A stretch of DNA of 64,000 nucleotides from Mesorhizobium opportunistum WSM2075. GTDB lineage: Bacteria; Pseudomonadota; Alphaproteobacteria; Rhizobiales; Rhizobiaceae. The stretch spans positions 2,608,001 to 2,672,000 of the forward strand of contig NC_015675.1 of assembly GCF_000176035.2 (NCBI RefSeq), written 5' to 3'. Both the position numbers and the translations under genes were made by a program. Positions 8,074 to 17,158 of this stretch are shown here, piece by piece. The notes under the pieces were generated by a model. It had not been told where the DNA came from. It saw only the letters and a program-made list of their open reading frames with translations, and did not search any database. Within the stretch, counting starts at the first letter, position 1; the number at the start of each line of letters is the position of its first letter.

Positions 8074-9486
8074 ATGACCAATGTCGCCCTGACCGGGCTT
8101 GCCCGCGATCTCGCCAGGCGTGCCGCCGAGGGTCGGCCGGTGCGCATCGGTGTCATCGGCTCGGGCGAAATGGGCACCGATCTGGTCACCCAAGGCATGC
8201 TGATGCCTGGCATTTCGGTTTGCGCGATCTCGACCCGGCGCCCGCACACGGCGCGCGAGGCCATCCGCATAGCCTATGGCGATGAAGCCATGGCGGTTGA
8301 AGCAAACACCGCGTCCAAGGTGACCGCCGCGATCGAAGCGGGAAAAATCGCCATCACCTCCAACGAGATGCTGGTGACCAATCCGCTGATCGAAATCGTC
8401 ATCGACGCCACCGGCAAGCCCGGTGTCGCTGCCGATTTCTGCCTGTCAGCGATGGAGCACGGCAAGCATCTGGTGATGATGAATGTCGAGGCCGACGTCA
8501 CCATCGGCTGCTACCTCAAACAGCAGGCCGACAGGCTTGGCGTCGTCTATTCGGTCGGCGCCGGCGACGAGCCGTCGAGCTGCATGGAGCTGATCGAGTT
8601 CGCCTCCGCGCTGGGCCTGACCATCATCTCGGCCGGCAAGGGCAAGAACAACCCGCTCAACCACGATGCGGTGCCTGACGACTATCGCGATGAAGCGATC
8701 CGCCGCAACATGAACCCGCGCATGCTGGTCGAGTTCGTCGATGGCTCCAAGACCATGGTCGAGATGTGCGCCATCGCCAACGCCACCGGTCTGGTCCCGG
8801 ACGTGCCCGGCATGCACGGCCCGAAAGCCGACCGCGACGACCTCGTCAAGGTACTCATACCACGCGAGGATGGCGGGTTGCTGTTGAAGAAAGGCGTCGT
8901 CGACTACACGATCGGCAAGGGCGTCGCGCCCGGTGTCTTCGTCATCGTCGAAGCGACGCATCCGCGCATCCTCGAGCGCATGGACGATCTTCATATCGGC
9001 CACGGCCCCTATTACAGCCTGTTCCGGCCGTACCATTTGACCTCGCTGGAAGTGCCGCTGACCGCCGCCCGCATCGTGCTCTTCGGCAAGCCCGACATGG
9101 TGCCGCTGCCCCGGCCGGTCGCCGAAGTGTGCGCGGTCGCCAAGCGCGATCTCGCGGCCGGAGAAGCCTTCGATGCGATCGGCGAGACCTGCTACCGCTC
9201 CTGGACCATGACCGTCGGCGAAGCCCGTGCCCAGCGCGCCGTCCCGGTCGGCCTGCTCGAGGGCGGCAAGGTGCTGAAGCCGGTCAGGAAAGGCGAATTG
9301 CTGACCGCCGACAACGCCGCGCCCGACCACACGACGAGGCTGTTCGCCTTGCGCCGGCTGCAGGACGAGATGCTGTACGGTGGCGCTGAACTGAATCAAG
9401 AAACAGGCCGCACGCTCCTGTCAGAACGATTGGCTGCAATCGCTGGCAATCTCAGGACCAAAGGTAGCGAGGGTGGCCGGCTGTGA
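8074..9486 (+). CDS. NAD(P)-dependent homoserine dehydrogenase-like oxidoreductase with C-terminal SAF domain
   Basis: A 470-residue protein. The N-terminal Rossmann fold carries IGVIGSGEMG (about residues 25-34), followed by a homoserine dehydrogenase-like dinucleotide-binding region (IDATGKPGVAADFCLSAMEHGK). Residues from about 350 to 430 (AVAKRDLAAGEAFDAIGE and KVLKPVRKGELLTADNA) look like a SAF domain, as found in sialic acid synthase and FlgA. Such proteins are often misnamed FlgA; the Rossmann half argues for an oxidoreductase, perhaps on a branched sugar acid. It sits alone between the oxidase and proC, so no pathway is shown by context. Confidence 0.8.
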   Translation: MTNVALTGLARDLARRAAEGRPVRIGVIGSGEMGTDLVTQGMLMPGISVCAISTRRPHTAREAIRIAYGDEAMAVEANTASKVTAAIEAGKIAITSNEMLVTNPLIEIVIDATGKPGVAADFCLSAMEHGKHLVMMNVEADVTIGCYLKQQADRLGVVYSVGAGDEPSSCMELIEFASALGLTIISAGKGKNNPLNHDAVPDDYRDEAIRRNMNPRMLVEFVDGSKTMVEMCAIANATGLVPDVPGMHGPKADRDDLVKVLIPREDGGLLLKKGVVDYTIGKGVAPGVFVIVEATHPRILERMDDLHIGHGPYYSLFRPYHLTSLEVPLTAARIVLFGKPDMVPLPRPVAEVCAVAKRDLAAGEAFDAIGETCYRSWTMTVGEARAQRAVPVGLLEGGKVLKPVRKGELLTADNAAPDHTTRLFALRRLQDEMLYGGAELNQETGRTLLSERLAAIAGNLRTKGSEGGRL

Positions 9487-9555
9487 ACAAGGATGAGATC
9501 GACGACATGTGGGGCAATCCCTGATGTCGAGCATCGGCGACGTTCGACGGGCGGC

Positions 9556-10371
9556 TTACTTCCCCAACTCGATCGACCGCAGCCGCGCTGCCTCCACCGC
9601 CTGCGTCAGCAAATTGGTCAGCCGGTCCTCGCCCATCAGCACGGCAAGCGCCGCGGCTGTCGTGCCGTTCGGGCTGGTCACCTGTTGGCGCAGCAGGCCG
9701 GGTTCCTCGCCGCTCTCGGCCGCGAGCGAGGCGGCGCCATAGACGGTCTGCATGGCGAGCAGCTTGGCGGTCGCCGTCGGCAGGCCGGCCTTCTCGGCGG
9801 CGACGGTCAGCGCTTCGATGAAGTGGAAGATGTAGGCCGGTCCCGATCCCGAGACGGCGGTCACCGCATCCATCAGCCCCTCGTCTTCGATGGTGGCCAC
9901 TTCGCCGCTGGCCGACAACAGGTCGGCAACGAAACGCTTGGCACCATCAGAGACGAGCGGGTTGGAGAACACCACCATCATGCCCTTGCCGATCGCCGCG
10001 GGCGTATTCGGCATGCAGCGCACGATCGGCGCGCGGTTGCCCAGGACTTCTTCGAACGTGGCCACGGGCGTCCCGGCGGCGATGCTGACGAAGGTCGTGC
10101 GGCCATCGCCGAAACGCTTGTAGGCGGCGGTGACGTCGCGGATCACCTGGGGCTTCACCGCGATGACGACGAGATCAGGCACGGCATCGGCGGGAACAGC
10201 TCCGGCATCCGCCGCGGTGCCGCAGCCCAGTGCGGCGGCGCGGTTGCGCAGGTCGGCATTGGGCTCGACCACGAAAACCGCCGAAGGTGCAAGCTTGCCG
10301 GATTTCAGCCAGCCCGAGAGCATGGCGTAACCCATATTGCCGCAGCCGGCGAGAACAAGCCTGATCGTCAT
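9556..10371 (-). CDS. proC: Pyrroline-5-carboxylate reductase
   Basis: I choose ATG 10371 (MTIRLVLAGCGNMGYAML), which puts the Rossmann motif at the N-terminus as in the family; upstream in-frame residues are unconserved-looking. The 271-residue length is standard. Visible motifs are GCGNMG for NAD(P), CMPNTPAAIGKGM and the C-terminal SGSGPAYIFHFIEAL helix of the dimer/active-site region. The enzyme makes L-proline from pyrroline-5-carboxylate. It is monocistronic here, facing the oxidoreductase gene. Confidence 0.93.
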   Translation of the reverse strand: MTIRLVLAGCGNMGYAMLSGWLKSGKLAPSAVFVVEPNADLRNRAAALGCGTAADAGAVPADAVPDLVVIAVKPQVIRDVTAAYKRFGDGRTTFVSIAAGTPVATFEEVLGNRAPIVRCMPNTPAAIGKGMMVVFSNPLVSDGAKRFVADLLSASGEVATIEDEGLMDAVTAVSGSGPAYIFHFIEALTVAAEKAGLPTATAKLLAMQTVYGAASLAAESGEEPGLLRQQVTSPNGTTAAALAVLMGEDRLTNLLTQAVEAARLRSIELGK

Positions 10372-10432
10372 CGAAAGCCCTCCGAAGCAAGGCCCTGACA
10401 TAGACGCTCGCGGTTCTCTGGGGAAGCCCCTG

Positions 10433-11761
10433 TCAGGCCGGGCGGGAGGCGTTGCGCACCGCGATCGGCCGCAACGACACCTGCCTCAGGCCAAGCACGC
10501 CGAACACGAAGAACAGCCAGACCGGGTCGCCGCGATGGAAGAAGAAGCTTTCGAGGAAAGCGTTGAGCGCCGTGAACAGGACTACCATCATGAAGAAGTC
10601 GCCGAGGAAGATGTTTTCCTTGCGCAGCGGGATGCGCATGTAGTCGCGCAATGGCGCGATGAGGAAGGTGTAGACCGCCACGCAAAGCGCTGGAATGCCC
10701 ATCAGCACGGCGATGTCGAGATAGCCGTCATGGCCGTGTACGATGGTTCGGATGTCCCAGGGACGGTCGAAGGGCTGGTCCTGGTTGAGCAGCAGCGGTG
10801 TGCCCCAGAAGCTTTCATAGCCGTAGCCGGTCCATGGCTTCTTCGCCAGCATCGAGCCGGCGAACTCCCACAGCGTCGTGCGCCCCGTATAGGTGAGATC
10901 GGGAAAATAGATCGCCGCCAAATGTTTGACCGGCGGCAGGAAGACGATGCCCAGCGTGCCAACCGCCGTGGCGACGATCGCCAACGCGAACAGGATCGGC
11001 GTCCCGAGCCGCATGCCTATCAGGCTCGGGAACATCACGATCAGGATCGAGAACGGCACCAGGCCGGCGGTGGTCTTGGACCCGGTGTGCAGCATGAAGA
11101 TCATCGCCGCGCAAAAGATTGCCGCACCCCACCAGCGCTGCCCGCGCCGGTAGAGATAGAGGCCCGCGAAGCTGAAGCAGGCCATGATCGGGCCAGCGAT
11201 GTTCTTGTGAGTGAACACGCCGCGCCACAGGCCCGCGTGCTCGGGCTCTTGTGAATCGGCGGTGTGCATCGCCTCGTGCGGAAAAACGATGAGGCCGAGA
11301 TAGGAAAGGCCCATGACCACGACAGCGGTGAAGATGATGACCTTGGAGATGGCTTCGGCATCGCGCGGCAGCACCAGGATCGTCGCCATGGTCAGGATGC
11401 CGATCATGGTGAAGGACGCGGCGCGCATGGCCGAAGGCGGGTCCGTCGCCAGCACCACCGAGAGGAAAAAGAAGCCCAGCATCAGCATCCAGGACGGGCT
11501 GAGCAGCGAGCGAACGATGCGCGGATCGGCGAAAGCCATCAGCGAGAAGATCGAAATTCCGCCGAGCGCTCCGAAGCCGAGCTGGTTGACGATGTCGCCG
11601 CCGTCACCGGTGAGTTCGGCGCCGGCTGGCTGGAACGGGCGAAACGACACCATGATGACGGTGAACAGAAGCGCCGCGATCGCGGTCGCCACGCCGTCAC
11701 GCGTGAACGCGGCGCTGAGCGGCGCGCGCTCAGTTTTTCTCGGGCTGGCGATACTGCTCAT
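10433..11761 (-). CDS. O-antigen ligase / ExoQ-type polysaccharide polymerase
   Basis: A hydrophobic protein of about 442 residues with ten or more membrane segments and a Wzy_C/ExoQ-like central region containing MLHTGSKTTAGLVP and a following large periplasmic loop. The likely start is ATG 11761 (MSSIASPRKTER), with GGAT about 8 bp upstream; it overlaps the preceding glycosyltransferase by 32 bp. The family polymerises lipid-linked repeat units or ligates O-antigen in the periplasm. In rhizobia ExoQ makes high-molecular-weight succinoglycan. Its place beside glycosyltransferases, a flippase and a Wzz-like protein fits a Wzx/Wzy exopolysaccharide system. Confidence 0.85.
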   Translation of the reverse strand: MSSIASPRKTERAPLSAAFTRDGVATAIAALLFTVIMVSFRPFQPAGAELTGDGGDIVNQLGFGALGGISIFSLMAFADPRIVRSLLSPSWMLMLGFFFLSVVLATDPPSAMRAASFTMIGILTMATILVLPRDAEAISKVIIFTAVVVMGLSYLGLIVFPHEAMHTADSQEPEHAGLWRGVFTHKNIAGPIMACFSFAGLYLYRRGQRWWGAAIFCAAMIFMLHTGSKTTAGLVPFSILIVMFPSLIGMRLGTPILFALAIVATAVGTLGIVFLPPVKHLAAIYFPDLTYTGRTTLWEFAGSMLAKKPWTGYGYESFWGTPLLLNQDQPFDRPWDIRTIVHGHDGYLDIAVLMGIPALCVAVYTFLIAPLRDYMRIPLRKENIFLGDFFMMVVLFTALNAFLESFFFHRGDPVWLFFVFGVLGLRQVSLRPIAVRNASRPA

Positions 11762-12767
11762 TGGCATATCCAAATTCGGCCAGCACGCGGCCGAGCGCCA
11801 CATGAATGGGATAGATGGCGATCGCCGGCGATCCTGTCCGCGCCAGCCGGATCAGGCCGCGAAACGGCGAGGCGGCAAGCAGCGCCAGGCTCTTCGCAAA
11901 CACCTTGGCTCCGGCCATCGGCGTGCCTGCACGTTTCTTCTTCTCGACCAGCGTCGAGATGACGCCGTTGCGCAGGCTGCGCGCACGGATCCAGTCGACT
12001 TCGACACGCCGCGCCGGGACGATCTCCCGCACTTCCGCTTCGGCGCACCACCCCAGCACGAAGCCTCTCTGCGCCGACCGGCTGAGGAAATCGGAATCGC
12101 CGCCACCCATGAAATTGAATTTGAGATCGAGGAAGGGCGGCGCCATGGCGGTAAGCACGTCGCGCCCGACCAGAAGATTGCCGGACGAATAGAGCGCCGG
12201 CACCCGGCCGGTCTCCCGGTAGGGAGGTGCAAAGACCGGATGTTCGGCCCATCGCGCATGGGAAGGATCGGCAAAGACAGGCACCTGCGGGCCGCCGACG
12301 ATATCGGCGCGGAGCGTTTCGGCTGCTCGGCACATCCGTTCCAGCCATTGCGGCTCGGCGATCTCGTCATCGTCGATGACCAGCAAATGCCTGAAGTTCG
12401 GAAAGTGCAGGATCGCCGTCTGCCATCCCGCATTGTAGGCGCTGCAATTGCCGCGCTCATGCGCAATGATGACCATGCCCGGTATCTCGCCGCGCTCGAA
12501 CAGTGGCAGCACTGCCTTGGCGCCTTCACGCGCCTCGGCCTCGTTTTCCATCACGATGACGGCAAAGCGCCTGCCGGTCCGCTGCGCCCGCAGCGATGCC
12601 AGCGTTTCCAGCACCTGTTCGGGCCGTTTGAAGGTCGGCAAGGTGACGACCGCTTCGACAGCCTCCGCGTCAAGCCGGGGAGACCGTCCTGCGATCGATA
12701 CCGAACCGTCCGATGGCAAAGGGATCATCCGTGTCCAGCCGCCTAGTGAGTTGGGTTCTGGTAGCAT
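11730..12767 (-). CDS. Family 2 glycosyltransferase (ExoM-like)
   Basis: About 345 residues with a GT-A fold: TLPTFKRPEQVLETLASLRA at the N-terminal strand, NAGW for the nucleotide sugar, and VIDDDE as the metal-binding DXD-type motif near residue 150. GGGDSDF further on fits the acceptor-side motif. No membrane segments dominate, so it should work at the cytoplasmic face of the inner membrane, adding one sugar to the lipid-linked repeat. The start is ambiguous: GTG 12770, ATG 12767 or ATG 12728 are all possible and none has a strong ribosome-binding site. It is coupled to the downstream polymerase. Confidence 0.85.
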   Translation of the reverse strand: MLPEPNSLGGWTRMIPLPSDGSVSIAGRSPRLDAEAVEAVVTLPTFKRPEQVLETLASLRAQRTGRRFAVIVMENEAEAREGAKAVLPLFERGEIPGMVIIAHERGNCSAYNAGWQTAILHFPNFRHLLVIDDDEIAEPQWLERMCRAAETLRADIVGGPQVPVFADPSHARWAEHPVFAPPYRETGRVPALYSSGNLLVGRDVLTAMAPPFLDLKFNFMGGGDSDFLSRSAQRGFVLGWCAEAEVREIVPARRVEVDWIRARSLRNGVISTLVEKKKRAGTPMAGAKVFAKSLALLAASPFRGLIRLARTGSPAIAIYPIHVALGRVLAEFGYANEQYRQPEKN

Positions 12768-12899
12768 CACGGTGATAAGGTTTCGTTAATCACCTTGCAC
12801 GGAGAAGCCCGCCGGCTATGGGCTTTCGGCCGTTGATCGTGCTCGCTTAATCAAGGGTTCACCGCGCTTTGCTACCGGCTACACCACAGGATAGGTGAG

Positions 12900-14066
12900 A
12901 TGCATCTGCTGTTCGCCACATCGATCGTGCCCGATGGCGCTCCCGCCTCCGGTTACGAGATCGCCAACGCTGCAATCATCGCCGCCTTGCGGCGCGCTGG
13001 CGCGCGCGTCACGGTCATCGGCTTCATTTGGCCGGGGAGGGCCGCGGCCGATCCGCAAAACACCGTCGTGCTGGGTGCCGTCGACGTGCGCACCGAAAAT
13101 GCCTCCGCACTGCAAAAGCTGGCCTGGGTCGGCAAGGCGATGCTTTCGGGTCTTACCTTCGCGTCGGTCAAATTGCGGGCGGTGTCCGACAGCGATGTTC
13201 TTGCCGCCATCGAACGCGCCGGCCCCTTCGACGGCTATGTACTGAACTCCGTGCAGTTCGCCGGCGCTTTCGAAAAGCTCTTCGAAGACCGGCCTTCGAT
13301 CTTCGTCGCCCACAATGTCGAGCATCTTTCGGCACGGGAAAATGCCGCTGCCGTCACCGGCATCTTGCAGCGCCTGTTGTTTCGCCGCGAGGCAAGCCTG
13401 CTCGAGGTCGTGGAAGAGCGTCTCTGCCGCCAAGCGCGCTTCGTCTTCACGCTGGCCGAGGAAGATCGTGCAGCCCTTGGCGTTGCCTCCGATGACCGCT
13501 CGGCGGTGCTTCCGCTGGTAACCGGCGCCAAGGCCCGGAAAGGCCCGCGCCGCATCGAGTGTGACGCGGCGCTGATCGGCACCTGGACCTGGCAGCCGAA
13601 CCGCATCGGCCTCGACTGGTTCCTGGATAAGGTGGTGCCGCATCTGCGGCCCGATTTCCGCATAAGGATCGCCGGCAGCATGCCGTCGGGCGTCACCTCG
13701 GCGCATCCGGGTGTCGAATTCGTCGGCCGCGTGCCCGATGCCCAGGCCTTCGTGCGCGCCGCCGCCGTCGTCCCGCTGATCAGCACCGCCGGCAGCGGCG
13801 TGCAGCTGAAGACCATCGAGACCTTCGAGCTCGGCCTGCCTTCGGTCGCCACCAGCCGCTCGCTGCGCGGTATCGATTATCGTCCCGCCAATTGTGTCGT
13901 CACCGACGATCCAGCCGGCTTCGCCAGGGCGCTGGAAGCTGCCGCAGCCGACATCCGCGACGTCGACGGCAGCGCGTTCCATCGCGAGCAGATCAGGGCG
14001 CTCGATGCCGCCATCCGGCTCGGCCTCGAAAAAATCGGAGTGGTCAGGCAGGAGGCGTTTGCATGA
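12900..14066 (+). CDS. Glycosyltransferase, GT-B fold (group 1/family 4-like)
   Basis: A 388-residue protein with an N-terminal Rossmann half (MHLLFATSIVPDGAPASGY) and a C-terminal half with GTWTWQPNRIGLDWFLDKVV and the donor-binding loop SGVQLKTIETFELGLPSVAT, which holds the acidic pair typical of retaining GT4 enzymes. It is divergent from the GT2/polymerase pair across 132 bp and overlaps the next gene by 4 bp (ATGA), so the three plus-strand genes form one coupled unit. Sugar and linkage are unknown. Confidence 0.83.
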   Translation: MHLLFATSIVPDGAPASGYEIANAAIIAALRRAGARVTVIGFIWPGRAAADPQNTVVLGAVDVRTENASALQKLAWVGKAMLSGLTFASVKLRAVSDSDVLAAIERAGPFDGYVLNSVQFAGAFEKLFEDRPSIFVAHNVEHLSARENAAAVTGILQRLLFRREASLLEVVEERLCRQARFVFTLAEEDRAALGVASDDRSAVLPLVTGAKARKGPRRIECDAALIGTWTWQPNRIGLDWFLDKVVPHLRPDFRIRIAGSMPSGVTSAHPGVEFVGRVPDAQAFVRAAAVVPLISTAGSGVQLKTIETFELGLPSVATSRSLRGIDYRPANCVVTDDPAGFARALEAAAADIRDVDGSAFHREQIRALDAAIRLGLEKIGVVRQEAFA

Positions 14067-14866
14067 ACATGCACACCTCCCGCGCCGCGTCCGGGCTCGA
14101 CACGCTGAAGACGATCCTCGGAATCTCGGTGCTCGCCATCCGCTGGGATGATGCGATCGCCCTGCTGAACCGGCTGATCTCCGAGCGGCGCTTCACCAAG
14201 GTCAGTTTTCTCAACGCCCACAATGCCAACATCGCTTATACCGACCCTGTCTTTGCCGAGGCGCTCGACGATTTCCTCATTCTGCCGGATGGCATCGGCG
14301 TCGATCTCGCCGCAAAGCTGCTCTACGGCGCGCCATTTCCGGACAATCTCAACGGCACCGATTTCGTGCCGGCCTTCCTGCGGGCATCGACGAAGCCGCT
14401 GACCGTTGGGCTGCTTGGCGCCACGCGTGTCAACGCCGAGGCGGCGTCGGTCAAGCTGGCGGCCCTCGCCACGCAGCACCGCTTCGTGGTCATTCACGAC
14501 GGCTATTTCTCCGCCGCGCAGGAACCGGAGATCATCGGCCGGATCGCAAGGCTGCGGCCTGATATGCTGCTGGTCGCCATGGGGGTGCCGCGCCAGGAAT
14601 TGTGGATCGAACGCCACATCGACGAACGCCATTGCACGCTGCCGATCGCGGTCGGCGCGCTGCTCGATTTCCTGAGCGGCTCGGTGCCGCGAGCACCAAT
14701 GTGGATGCGCCGCCTGAGGCTGGAATGGCTGTTCCGGCTGGCGGTCGAACCGGGCCGGCTCTGGCGCCGCTACGTGGTCGGCAATCCCTTGTTCTTGTGG
14801 CGGGTCGTCAAGCAGAAATGGTCGGGCGGCCAGGCTGTCGCGGATGCACCAGGAGAGCTCCGTTGA
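14063..14866 (+). CDS. WecG/TagA/CpsF-family glycosyltransferase
   Basis: ATG 14063 is chosen because GGAGG lies at 14051-14055 and it overlaps the upstream stop by 4 bp; a longer open frame upstream is a shadow. The 267-residue product shows the family motifs: SFLNAHNANIAY, LPDGIGVDLAAKLL, NGTDFVPAFL, VAMGVPRQELWIE and VGALLDFLSGSVPRAP with the basic RLRLEWLFRL tail. Members such as WecG transfer ManNAcA or ManNAc to lipid-linked GlcNAc, so this may set the second sugar of the repeat. It is coupled at both ends. Confidence 0.92.
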   Translation: MNMHTSRAASGLDTLKTILGISVLAIRWDDAIALLNRLISERRFTKVSFLNAHNANIAYTDPVFAEALDDFLILPDGIGVDLAAKLLYGAPFPDNLNGTDFVPAFLRASTKPLTVGLLGATRVNAEAASVKLAALATQHRFVVIHDGYFSAAQEPEIIGRIARLRPDMLLVAMGVPRQELWIERHIDERHCTLPIAVGALLDFLSGSVPRAPMWMRRLRLEWLFRLAVEPGRLWRRYVVGNPLFLWRVVKQKWSGGQAVADAPGELR

Positions 14867-15807
14867 ACAAGCGGTTCGTCCCAGATCCCCTTGCCGGCTC
14901 GGGCCTGTTGCCGAAGACGCCGGCGGCGGCGGTGGTAACGGCAAGCTACGCGCCGGATTTCGAGCGTTGCCGCCTGTTGTGCGAAACGCTTGACCGGCAT
15001 GTCTCGGGCGCCGCGCACCACTACATCCTGGTCGAACATCGCGACGTCGCGCTTTTCCGTCAGTTGCAGACCAGCCGGCGCACGGTCGTCGATGAACGGG
15101 ACCTGCTGCCGCGCTGGCTGCGCGCTTTCGACGATCCGCTCAGCCTGTTTCGTCGGCGCGTCTGGCTCAGCCTGAAAACGCAGCCGCTGCGCGGCTGGCA
15201 CGTGCAGCAACTGCGCCGCATCGCGATATCGGCCCACGCCAGGGAAGACGTCTTGATCTTCTGCGATTCCGACGTTGCGTTCCTCAGGCCTTTCGACTGC
15301 AGCGCCTTCTGGCGCGACGGCAAGGCGCGGCTGTTCCGCCGCGACGGCGTGCTTGCCGATGATGTGCTTGCCGATGACGGGCATGACGAGCACCGCATCT
15401 GGTCGCGCAATGCCGGCTCGGCGCTCGGCATCGACCCGTCCAGAACATCGGCCCACGATTATATTTCGACACTGATCGCTTGGCGCCGCGACACTGTGCT
15501 GGCCATGTGCGGTCGGATCGAGAGGGTCCATGGCCGCGATTGGGTCGAGGTCATCGGCTCGGCGCGCCAATTCTCCGAATGCATGATCTATGGCCGCTAC
15601 GTCGACGATCTACTCGACGGCGCCGGCCACTTTCACGGTTCGCAAGAGTTCTGCCGCGTCCACTGGACGGGCGAGGCGCTGTCGGACGACGAGTTCCGCC
15701 GCTTCGTTGCCGGCATGGCGCCGGAGCAGGTGGCGATCGGTATGCAATCCTTCATCGGCACCGATATCGGCCGCATCCGCCGTCTGATCGGGCTGGCTGA
15801 GGCATGA
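14863..15807 (+). CDS. Putative glycosyltransferase-like protein (DUF6492-like)
   Basis: The sensible start is TTG 14863: AGGAG lies at 14851-14855 and TTGA overlaps the wecG-like stop. The open frame continues upstream only as a shadow. The 314-residue product begins MNKRFVPDPLAGSGLL and carries VLIFCDSDVAFLRPF near residues 127-141, a DXD-type motif as in metal-dependent GT-A enzymes, followed by a domain rich in Arg and Trp. I recall similar proteins in rhizobial exopolysaccharide loci under DUF6492, without assigned activity. Tight coupling to two glycosyltransferases argues for a role in the same polymer. Confidence 0.75.
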   Translation: MNKRFVPDPLAGSGLLPKTPAAAVVTASYAPDFERCRLLCETLDRHVSGAAHHYILVEHRDVALFRQLQTSRRTVVDERDLLPRWLRAFDDPLSLFRRRVWLSLKTQPLRGWHVQQLRRIAISAHAREDVLIFCDSDVAFLRPFDCSAFWRDGKARLFRRDGVLADDVLADDGHDEHRIWSRNAGSALGIDPSRTSAHDYISTLIAWRRDTVLAMCGRIERVHGRDWVEVIGSARQFSECMIYGRYVDDLLDGAGHFHGSQEFCRVHWTGEALSDDEFRRFVAGMAPEQVAIGMQSFIGTDIGRIRRLIGLAEA

Positions 15808-15866
15808 TCCCGAAAAGTGGGAAGCGGTTTTCGGAAAAGATCATGCTCGGAACGAGCATGCCCTAA
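15802..15866. repeat. Rhizobial-type dispersed palindromic element
   Basis: A compact multi-stem element overlapping the stop codon of the preceding gene. Outer arms GCATGATC (15802-15809) and GATCATGC (15839-15846) pair; inside, CCGAAAA (15810-15816) pairs with TTTTCGG (15828-15834). A second hairpin follows, CATGCTCG-GAA-CGAGCATG (15842-15860). The sequence GTGGGAAGCGGTTTTCGG is, from memory, a very common intergenic repeat in Rhizobiales genomes. It lies between two convergent genes and may also act as a bidirectional transcription stop. Confidence 0.75.
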
Positions 15867-17158
15867 ACCGGCTTTGCCGGCCTGCGCAGCGCCGAATAGG
15901 TCAGCAGCATCGACGCCAGATAGAGCAGCAGGAAGACGATGTTAAGCGACAGCACCAGCTTCGGCGTGTCGGCGATGGTGGTCAGCACATAGGTCAGCAG
16001 CAGCGCCTTCAGAGCGGCGAGCAGGCCGAGATTGAGCGCCCGCACCAGCGTCTGGCCGCGCGCGAACAGAAGCTCGGCCTGGTATTCGACCAGATTGCGC
16101 AGTCCCGGAACGCAGATCGCCAGCGCCACCAGCGGGGCGGCTTCGGAGACGTTCCTGCCGAGCGCGTTGGGGAAGAAGTGCAGCACGATGCCGAGCGTCA
16201 GCAGCGCAAGCGTCGAGACCGCGAACACACCGCCCTCGATGCCGCTCTTGACCGCCAGCCGTGACAACAGTTCGGGCGCGCGCATCATGCGCTGCACCAG
16301 CATCATCGAGAAGGTGCGGATCGGGATCGCAGTCAGGTCGACCAGCCGCATGATGATGGCATAGATACCGGCCAGATGCGGCCCGCCGATCGCCAGCACC
16401 AGAAGCTTGTCGAACTCCATCTGCAGATAGAACAGCACCTCGGCGCCGGCCACGTAGACGGAATCGGCGAGCCGCCTGAGATAAAGCTCGATGCGCAGCC
16501 GCAGCCGCTGGCGCGGATAGAACCAGCCGAAAGCCAGAAGCAGAGAGGCGGCATTGGCGCCGATATAAAACCACGACCATACCCAGACGCTGTGCTGCGC
16601 CGAGATCATGAACAGCACCGCGCCAAGCGCCCGCAGCGCCGTGGTCAGGATCGCCAGCAGGGCGGCGCGGCCGAACTTCCCCAGCCCGTTGTTGACGATC
16701 AGCGCCACCTCGACCGGCCGCCAGAGCAGCGCTTCGGCGAACACGATTGCCGAAAACACCGGCAGCGGCACGGTGTTGGCGAAGAAGATCAGGTAGACGC
16801 CGAACGAGGCCGCTGCCAGCAGCGGCAGCGAGACGATGCCGAGCAGCAGGAAGCCGGCGGTGAAGGTGCCGATCAGGTTAGGCCGGATGGTGGCGGTGCG
16901 GTAGAGCGCCGAAATGAAGCCGAAGGCCAGGAGCCGCGACAGCATCACCCCGGCGGCGGACGCTGTGGCGAACATGCCGAATTCGGAGATGGACAGCGTG
17001 TTGGCAAGCGCGATGAAATAGGCCAGCGAAAATACCAGCCGACCGCCGGCGCCGCTGATCGCCGAAAAATAGTCGCGGACCAGCCCCCGTCGTTCGGCCA
17101 CGAAAGTGCCGATCCGGGCGAGGGTCCGCCTTTGCGGTATGTCGCTGGCCTCAGTCAT
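15863..17158 (-). CDS. Polysaccharide flippase (Wzx/MATE-like)
   Basis: A 431-residue, strongly hydrophobic protein with about twelve membrane segments. The first reads ISGAGGRLVFSLAYFIALAN followed by SISEFGMFATASA, typical of polysaccharide-biosynthesis flippases that move undecaprenyl-linked repeat units across the inner membrane. No motif gives a substrate. It is convergent with the DUF6492-like gene and divergent from the Wzz-like gene across 200 bp, completing a Wzx/Wzy/Wzz set in the 10.4-20 kb locus. Confidence 0.87.
   Translation of the reverse strand: MTEASDIPQRRTLARIGTFVAERRGLVRDYFSAISGAGGRLVFSLAYFIALANTLSISEFGMFATASAAGVMLSRLLAFGFISALYRTATIRPNLIGTFTAGFLLLGIVSLPLLAAASFGVYLIFFANTVPLPVFSAIVFAEALLWRPVEVALIVNNGLGKFGRAALLAILTTALRALGAVLFMISAQHSVWVWSWFYIGANAASLLLAFGWFYPRQRLRLRIELYLRRLADSVYVAGAEVLFYLQMEFDKLLVLAIGGPHLAGIYAIIMRLVDLTAIPIRTFSMMLVQRMMRAPELLSRLAVKSGIEGGVFAVSTLALLTLGIVLHFFPNALGRNVSEAAPLVALAICVPGLRNLVEYQAELLFARGQTLVRALNLGLLAALKALLLTYVLTTIADTPKLVLSLNIVFLLLYLASMLLTYSALRRPAKPV

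Noticed and set aside
6538..8247. A 569-codon minus-strand open frame over the multicopper oxidase
   Set aside because: The plus strand carries all four copper motifs; the minus product has shadow composition.
9493..10398. A plus-strand open frame opposite proC
   Set aside because: proC motifs are unmistakable on the other strand.
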